Source: Paenibacillus sp. PAMC 26794 (GTDB taxonomy: Bacteria > Bacillota > Bacilli > Paenibacillales > Paenibacillaceae). From it: 64,000 nucleotides of DNA. Positions 59,946-64,000 of this stretch are shown here, piece after piece. A model generated the notes under the pieces. That model was not told the origin of the DNA and ran no database searches. It worked only from the letters and a program-made list of their open reading frames with translations. The stretch is taken from assembly GCF_000316035.1 (NCBI RefSeq), contig NZ_ANHX01000011.1:186001-250000 (forward strand), read 5' to 3'. Position 1 is the stretch's first letter. Every line of letters starts with the position of its first letter. A program made the position numbers and the translations under genes.

Positions 59946-60278
59946 ATGCGTAGCAGACTGAAGGAAAACGGGTTGTATGAGACATCCAGGATGATTATGC
60001 CTGAACATAGAGAGGCATGGTTGGCTCAATGTGAACAACAGAAGAGACGCGGTAAGCCAGATCTGGACGATCAAGAGATACAACAGATCAGTGAAGTTTT
60101 AGTGGAGTCCTATAGTAGTAGCCGCACAGTTGATCTGGTGTTATTCAGCCCATTCGATGATGAGGATGTTTCCGGGATAGTTGTTGGACTAAATACGTCT
60201 CATCATAGAGTTAAGTTGATGTTAGAAGAAGAATATAGATGGATTCAGCTTGCGGAAATTATATCTGCATCTGTATAG
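59946..60278 (+). CDS. YolD-like protein
   Basis: 110 aa. The C-terminal part (VDLVLFSPFDDEDVSGIVVG then HHRVKLMLEEEYRWIQLAEI) matches the YolD-like family, usually encoded beside Y-family polymerase genes of the UvrX/UmuC type in SOS operons. No polymerase is seen here. It follows the winged-helix gene by 12 bp. Confidence 0.82.
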   Translation: MRSRLKENGLYETSRMIMPEHREAWLAQCEQQKRRGKPDLDDQEIQQISEVLVESYSSSRTVDLVLFSPFDDEDVSGIVVGLNTSHHRVKLMLEEEYRWIQLAEIISASV

Positions 60279-60319
60279 CATTTGTATGAATTTGGCTATG
60301 GAATTGCCACGTTGTCCTT

Positions 60320-60341
60320 TATAATAACTTTAAAAGTTATT
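60320..60341 (+). promoter_or_regulatory. -10 box and palindrome upstream of the agr-like genes
   Basis: TATAAT (60320-60325) overlaps the perfect palindrome AATAACTTT-A-AAAGTTATT (60323-60341). Each arm contains a GTT core as in LytTR sites. A clear -35 is lacking, which suits an activated promoter. Confidence 0.5.
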
Positions 60342-60360
60342 TTAATTAGGATGGTGCCAA

Positions 60361-61023
60361 GTGGGGGTAATTGCTTATATCTTGATAGGTGCATTTGATG
60401 TATTTGCTGTCCTGGCACTGATGTTGAGGCTTTATCGTTTGCCAGTAAGGGATAGATTTTGGGAAAAAATCATCTTTTCTGTTCTGGCCGCAGTAGCATC
60501 ATATTTCATAAGGATTGTAATTGGAATACCTATGATAGATACTGCTGTGTTAATGCTCCTAGTTATACTATTTATGCGTTATGTACTGGAGATCAAACTA
60601 TTTTACGCGGCTCTCATGTCTAGCGCAGGTATGAGCGCGTATGTTGCTATTCAATTAGCGTTAGCTATGGGTTACATGGCTATCGGTGGCAATGCGCAGG
60701 CCGTTATAGTTGAGACGCATGGATACAAAGTTCAATTGCTTCAAATTACAGCGATATGTATTGCGTACATTGTCTCGTCGATAATGACGCTGTTCCGTTG
60801 GGGATTCTCATTTGTACCTCTACCACCGCACGATTTCAATATTGAATTGGACTACTCTAAGAACAAGGGTCTTTTGATTACAACTATCGGTGTTCTAATC
60901 TTCATTTCATTCGCTATGGTGTTATTGCTGAATTACATGATTGTGTTGTTGGTTCCAGCAGCCTTGCTGAGCTTCGGTATATCATATTATTTTTCAAACC
61001 GGAGGGATCTCCAAATTGATTGA
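60361..61023 (+). CDS. AgrC-like sensor membrane protein lacking a kinase domain
   Basis: 220 aa with about six membrane spans (roughly 4-22, 38-54, 60-75, 80-108, 128-146, 170-205). It resembles the membrane half of AgrC/Spo0B-type peptide-sensing kinases but ends with SNRRDLQID where the kinase should begin. No later frame encodes the missing part. GTG 60361 follows AGGATGG. Its last bases overlap agrB. It could be an immunity, sensor or transport component. Confidence 0.65.
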   Translation: MGVIAYILIGAFDVFAVLALMLRLYRLPVRDRFWEKIIFSVLAAVASYFIRIVIGIPMIDTAVLMLLVILFMRYVLEIKLFYAALMSSAGMSAYVAIQLALAMGYMAIGGNAQAVIVETHGYKVQLLQITAICIAYIVSSIMTLFRWGFSFVPLPPHDFNIELDYSKNKGLLITTIGVLIFISFAMVLLLNYMIVLLVPAALLSFGISYYFSNRRDLQID

Positions 61024-61504
61024 ATTGGTATCACGTAAGTTTGCAATGTCAGTTAAACGTGCATATCCGCCGGCCAATGAGGAAGTAATAGCTTATGAGG
61101 TGGGACGGCAACTAAATCTTTATTCTATTGTTATATTGACAATAGTTTTTTCATTGTTAATAGGTCAATTAATTGGGTCGATTGTTGCCATGTGCACCTT
61201 TGCATTTGCCAGAAAAATTACTGGTGGGTTACACCTTAAGTTGACTCTGTGTACAATAGTTACTGTGTCATTATTCATAATAGCACCTGTAATTCCCATG
61301 AGCACATTTAGTGTGGTAATATTAAGCGTGCTAGTATCCTTTTTTTACATGGGACTTAGAAGAGAACAGTCACGTTGGTTGATAGTGATCGTCAGCCTGG
61401 CTAACGTGAACATTCTTTCTTCAGAAATTACACTTGTGCTTATGGCGCAATTATTGTTGGTATGGGCGGCCAAGATAAAAGGAGGTGAAAACGTACATGA
61501 ATGA
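61016..61504 (+). CDS. AgrB-like peptide-processing membrane protease
   Basis: 162 aa, right for AgrB. FAFARKITGGLHLKLTLC contains the catalytic His (H73) and Cys (C79), and four or more membrane spans surround it. AgrB cuts and cyclises AgrD into an autoinducer. The His-Cys gap of six is one shorter than the H77/C84 pair of S. aureus AgrB. TTG 61016 with GGAGGG upstream overlaps the sensor stop; the 3' end overlaps agrD. Confidence 0.9.
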   Translation: MIELVSRKFAMSVKRAYPPANEEVIAYEVGRQLNLYSIVILTIVFSLLIGQLIGSIVAMCTFAFARKITGGLHLKLTLCTIVTVSLFIIAPVIPMSTFSVVILSVLVSFFYMGLRREQSRWLIVIVSLANVNILSSEITLVLMAQLLLVWAAKIKGGENVHE

Positions 61505-61628
61505 AAAAATTGCCAAAATGTTATCTCTTAAAATCGAGCAAGATGCAGCCGATAAAGTAGATAGCAAGAAAGTGTTCATCGGATCACAACCAGTTCCGGA
61601 GGCGCTTAAAAAGAAGAAGCAAAAGTAG
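61497..61628 (+). CDS. AgrD-like cyclic autoinducer pro-peptide, 43 aa
   Basis: ATG 61497 follows AAAGGAGGTG and overlaps agrB. It has an amphipathic N-terminus (MNEKIAKMLSLKIEQDAADK), a possible ring segment SKKVFI, and the C-terminal recognition part GSQPVPEALKKKKQK, whose P-x-P-E-x-L pattern is typical of AgrD. There is no cysteine, so a serine lactone would be the expected ring. Too short to be called by many gene finders. Confidence 0.8.
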   Translation: MNEKIAKMLSLKIEQDAADKVDSKKVFIGSQPVPEALKKKKQK

Positions 61629-61636
61629 AGTGAATT

Positions 61637-62002
61637 ATGGATGAATTAAAGCATCATGTGGCTGGATCAAGAACGGTTGATGGCAAAGAAATTGGAGAGT
61701 ATGATTTCTATAGTTTAGCGGAACTTTGTTACATAGATATGTTCTCTCCTAAAAAGAACTACCTTGTCCCTCACTATCATACGAAGCAATTATCCTTCAG
61801 TGATATTCGCACGTTTGAAGCATCTAAAAAGCTTTATCCGAATCTGGTGCAATTAGATAGTGGTTTACTAGTTAACATGGATCAAGTAGAGAAGATAGAG
61901 GAAACGAGGTTCGGCCTAATGGCTCACTTTTACGGTGGACTTCAACGAGAAATAGCGAAGAACAAGATCCACTTGGATTTTGTTAAAGACAAGCTGAAAT
62001 GA
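61637..62002 (+). CDS. LytTR-domain transcription regulator
   Basis: 121 aa. Residues 28-120 match LytTR (LCYIDMFSPKKNYLVPHY, YPNLVQLDSGLLVNMDQVEKI), the AgrA DNA-binding domain. There is no receiver domain with a phosphorylatable Asp. Its start is eight bases after agrD. It probably controls promoters of this locus or of lysogeny genes. A strong terminator closes the operon. Confidence 0.85.
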   Translation: MDELKHHVAGSRTVDGKEIGEYDFYSLAELCYIDMFSPKKNYLVPHYHTKQLSFSDIRTFEASKKLYPNLVQLDSGLLVNMDQVEKIEETRFGLMAHFYGGLQREIAKNKIHLDFVKDKLK

Positions 62003-62033
62003 ACCCGAGTTCTTCGAGAATCGGGTTTTTTTG
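62002..62033 (+). terminator. Terminator of the agr-like operon
   Basis: AACCCGAGTTC-TTCGA-GAATCGGGTT followed by a run of T. Confidence 0.88.
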
Positions 62034-62256
62034 TACCATGAATTAACAAAAGTGTCAAGAAATTTCGATACTAGGTACGAAATACTGAAAGCATCAGGGG
62101 ATAGACGACACTCTTCGACATATTCCACTATTTTCATGTGCTATGCTTTATTTGGAAGTAGAGGGGAGGGGTTGAAAGAAGTTGTTAGATGATTTTCACT
62201 ATAAAAAGTATCTACCCGTCGATACTTTTTCCCGGGGGGGCGCCTGCTTATAGGCG

Positions 62257-62475
62257 TTAGGGTTCGATATGCCAGATATACAAATCCTCAGCGTGGCAGT
62301 CGAGGATTTTCGATATAAGAACAGCGGCTTCGTAAGGCATTGGCTCACGATTATTGGCCCAGTTAGAGATACGTTGTGGCGTATACCTGGTTCTCCGAGA
62401 TAACTGTGCTTGAGTCGTACGAGCCTCCTTAATCCTAACTTTAAGCAGACATCTGCCCCGGGAGATTTTACTCAC
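62257..62475 (-). CDS. XRE-family regulator, 72 aa
   Basis: LKVRIKEARTTQAQLSRRTR and YTPQRISNWANNREPMPYE form a Cro/CI-type helix-turn-helix, then a short helical end (HAEDLYIWHIEP). GTG 62475 follows AAGGAGAATAAGAA. It is leftward, near the integrase, with a good promoter. Likely a lysogeny regulator. Confidence 0.82.
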   Translation of the reverse strand: MSKISRGRCLLKVRIKEARTTQAQLSRRTRYTPQRISNWANNREPMPYEAAVLISKILDCHAEDLYIWHIEP

Positions 62476-62521
62476 TTCTTATTCTCCTTATATGGGGTAA
62501 GACTATTTAGTTTCGAGAGAC

Positions 62522-62550
62522 ATTATAACATGGTGGTAATATCAGGTAAA
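62522..62550 (-). promoter_or_regulatory. Promoter of the XRE regulator at 62257
   Basis: Read leftward: TTTACC (62545-62550), 17 bp, TATAAT (62522-62527). It faces the start of the gene at 62597, so control is probably divergent. Confidence 0.65.
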
Positions 62551-62596
62551 CCCTATACTATGACAGCACATCACATACATCGTGGGAGAGATAATT

Positions 62597-62794
62597 ATGC
62601 AAAGTCCGGAGAGAGATTTTTTCCAAATAAAAGATACTGACAAATTCAAATTTATTCTTGAAGGAGGAACCGTAGAAGAGTTGAAAGTAGGGAACATGTT
62701 GGAGAAAGAGTGGGAGTATGATGGGAAGAAAATATCCAATAAAAACTTAGTGAAAATTCTCAATTTTATTAAGAACATAACCTTAGCGGATTGA
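62597..62794 (+). CDS. Hypothetical protein, 65 aa
   Basis: ATG 62597 follows GGGAGAGATAATT. FKFILEGGTVEELKVGNMLE is unrecognised. Divergent from the XRE gene, so it may be its regulatory target. Confidence 0.5.
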   Translation: MQSPERDFFQIKDTDKFKFILEGGTVEELKVGNMLEKEWEYDGKKISNKNLVKILNFIKNITLAD

Positions 62795-63094
62795 GGCCAA
62801 TAAAATGCTTTGGATCAAAGTTTCCTAAGCTATTTATTGACCGCATTTTGACCGCGCATTCTGAAGAAATAGGAATAATTAAAAGAATATATAGTTTATG
62901 ATTTTTATGAAAACCGTAGTGAATACTATATAAAAGTATTTAAAAATACGTAGAAAATGATACTGGCTTTGTATAGAACACAAGTCCACCAATGGGAACG
63001 CGATCAATATATTACGTTGTACTAATTGAAAAAACCTTGTAACTACGGGGTTTTGAAGAAATGAACCGGGGGACGTTTTGGGAAGATTGCACTT
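62795..63094. other. Non-coding region next to the integrase
   Basis: 300 bp, AT-rich. A tandem TTGACCGC repeat lies at about 62839-62857, and an inverted copy of the integrase 3' sequence at its right end. This is the likely place for the phage attachment site or for integrase arm sites, but no att core can be defined without the other end. Confidence 0.35.
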
Positions 63095-63132
63095 CTATTG
63101 AGGTTGCGTCCCCCAAACGTCCCCCGGTTTTT
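63066..63132. terminator. GC-rich inverted repeat at the integrase 3' end
   Basis: AACCGGGGGACGTTTTGGG pairs with CCCAAACGTCCCCCGGTT across a loop of about 29 bases. Rightward it is followed by TTTTTGATTTT. The right arm encodes the integrase's C-terminal GDVWG. Probably a terminator for both directions. Confidence 0.6.
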
Positions 63133-64000
63133 GATTTTCTGATCCAAAAATACGGGAAGTGTACTCTTCATACTTATCAATGTTCCGCTTTTCTAGCTTT
63201 TTAGAAATATGAGCATACACATCTGATGTAATTTGCACACTGCCATGCCCAAGCCGCTCTTGTACAAATTTTATATCAGCCCCAGCTTCAAGCATCATCA
63301 CAGCATAGGTATGTCTCAAGGAATGAATTGTTAATTCCTCACTCAAACCAGCCTTTCTCAAAATCCTCTTTGAAGCATTAAAGAGACTGGATTTAGGCAT
63401 CGGACTACCATCATTCCTGCACAAGACCAGATTTAAATCGTGTCTGTACATGGACTCCCCTAAATTGATCTTATTTTGATTCTGCCATGAAGCATGGTAC
63501 CTCAAATCATTTATGATGCCGTTACTTATACTAATGGTGCGTGTAGATTTTTTGGTTTTTGTATCTCCGAAAAGTTCATCCTCGTTTGCGGCTTGAAAAT
63601 CGAGTGTTTCATCCACGCGGATCGTCTTTTCTTTGAAATTGATATCCGACCACTTGAGAGCGGCAGCTTCACCTTTTCGTAAACCCGTTTCAATGAGCAC
63701 TTTGAAGAAAATCCAATAAATGTACGCATCACCTCGAGCCGTATGAAGAAATTGGGGAATGTCCTCTGAATCAATGAATTGGATCGTCTTCTTTTTGTAC
63801 TCTCCTTTAATAATTGAACCTTTACATGGATTTCGTAATATTTCCCCTTGAATCAAAGCATGCTCTATGGCTGAGTATACAGTGGAGTTGATGATCTCGA
63901 TCGTGCGCTTGCTGAGTCCCTTTTTAAATAAAGAGTCCAAAAAGACTTGATACATATCTGGTTTCAAATCCTGAAGCATAAGACGCTTAAAGTAAGGTTG
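63095..64000 (-). CDS. int: Prophage integrase, tyrosine recombinase (N-terminus beyond the edge)
   Basis: The catalytic domain is complete: R in ETGLRKGEAAAL, IHSLRHTYAV (H-x-x-R), LGHGSVQITSDVYAHIS with the His and the nucleophile Tyr, and the C-terminal DVWG found in many integrases of this group. The core-binding domain begins at the edge (YFKRLMLQDLKPDMYQ); about 60-100 N-terminal residues lie outside the window. Leftward, as expected for a right-end lysogeny module. Confidence 0.93.
   Translation of the reverse strand, partial: QPYFKRLMLQDLKPDMYQVFLDSLFKKGLSKRTIEIINSTVYSAIEHALIQGEILRNPCKGSIIKGEYKKKTIQFIDSEDIPQFLHTARGDAYIYWIFFKVLIETGLRKGEAAALKWSDINFKEKTIRVDETLDFQAANEDELFGDTKTKKSTRTISISNGIINDLRYHASWQNQNKINLGESMYRHDLNLVLCRNDGSPMPKSSLFNASKRILRKAGLSEELTIHSLRHTYAVMMLEAGADIKFVQERLGHGSVQITSDVYAHISKKLEKRNIDKYEEYTSRIFGSENQKPGDVWGTQPQ

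Noticed and set aside
1..64000. tRNA or rRNA genes
   Set aside because: I looked for cloverleaf-like and conserved rRNA stretches in the intergenic gaps and saw none; a covariance-model scan was not possible here.

Overview
The window is most of a temperate, long-tailed (siphovirus-like) phage or prophage of a low-to-moderate GC Gram-positive host. The host is most likely Paenibacillus or a close relative. The evidence is the purine-rich AGGAGG ribosome sites with many TTG and GTG starts, a secreted copper-amine-oxidase-type 'stalk' protein between tail and lysis genes, an XhlA-type lysis cassette, and a LexA box of the Bacillus type. The host is an inference, since no host chromosome is recognised. 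The integrase runs off the right edge and a reading frame enters at the left edge, so neither prophage end is seen. I found no tRNA, rRNA, CRISPR array or insertion sequence.

Layout. 1-14.2 kb: early and replication genes, all rightward except one repressor. These are a replication protein O family initiator carrying DNA iterons, a DnaI-type helicase loader, a sliding clamp, a DUF1064 nuclease, a small XRE repressor with a three-operator divergent switch, an HNH protein, a C5 and an N6 DNA methyltransferase, and a train of very small genes (several zinc ribbons) linked by stop-start overlaps. The train ends in a sigma-like late-regulator candidate. 14.2-17 kb: a leftward lipoprotein moron, a zinc protein and a short tyrosine recombinase. 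17-19.2 kb: terminase small and large subunits. 19.2-30.2 kb: an AT-rich accessory island inserted between terL and portal. 30.2-51.7 kb: portal, protease, decoration protein, capsid, connectors, tail tube, a frameshifted tail chaperone, a 2288-residue tape measure, and distal tail and fibre genes. 51.9-53.6 kb: XhlA, holin and amidase. 53.7-62.8 kb: lysogeny and cargo genes. 63.1-64 kb: integrase, leftward.

The island at 19.2-30.2 kb is the most unusual part. It holds a two-gene operon of a protein of unknown function and a PD-(D/E)XK-type protein with ten 33-bp tandem repeats, an AbiC-like membrane protein, a metallo-beta-lactamase-fold protein, other small unknown genes, and several gene wrecks. 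The wrecks include a second, diverged copy of the terL 3' end joined to a broken ParB-domain gene, a second ParB remnant and a decayed Mrr-like endonuclease. This looks like a defence or cargo hotspot built by repeated recombination at terL.

The second notable system is at 60.3-62.0 kb. It is a compact agr-type peptide signalling cassette: a multi-pass AgrC-like membrane protein without a kinase, AgrB, a 43-residue AgrD-like pro-peptide and a LytTR regulator. It lies next to a LexA-boxed winged-helix/YolD operon and close to an XRE regulator and the integrase. I infer that this phage may couple cell-density and DNA-damage signals to lysogeny. That is a hypothesis from gene content, not something the sequence proves.
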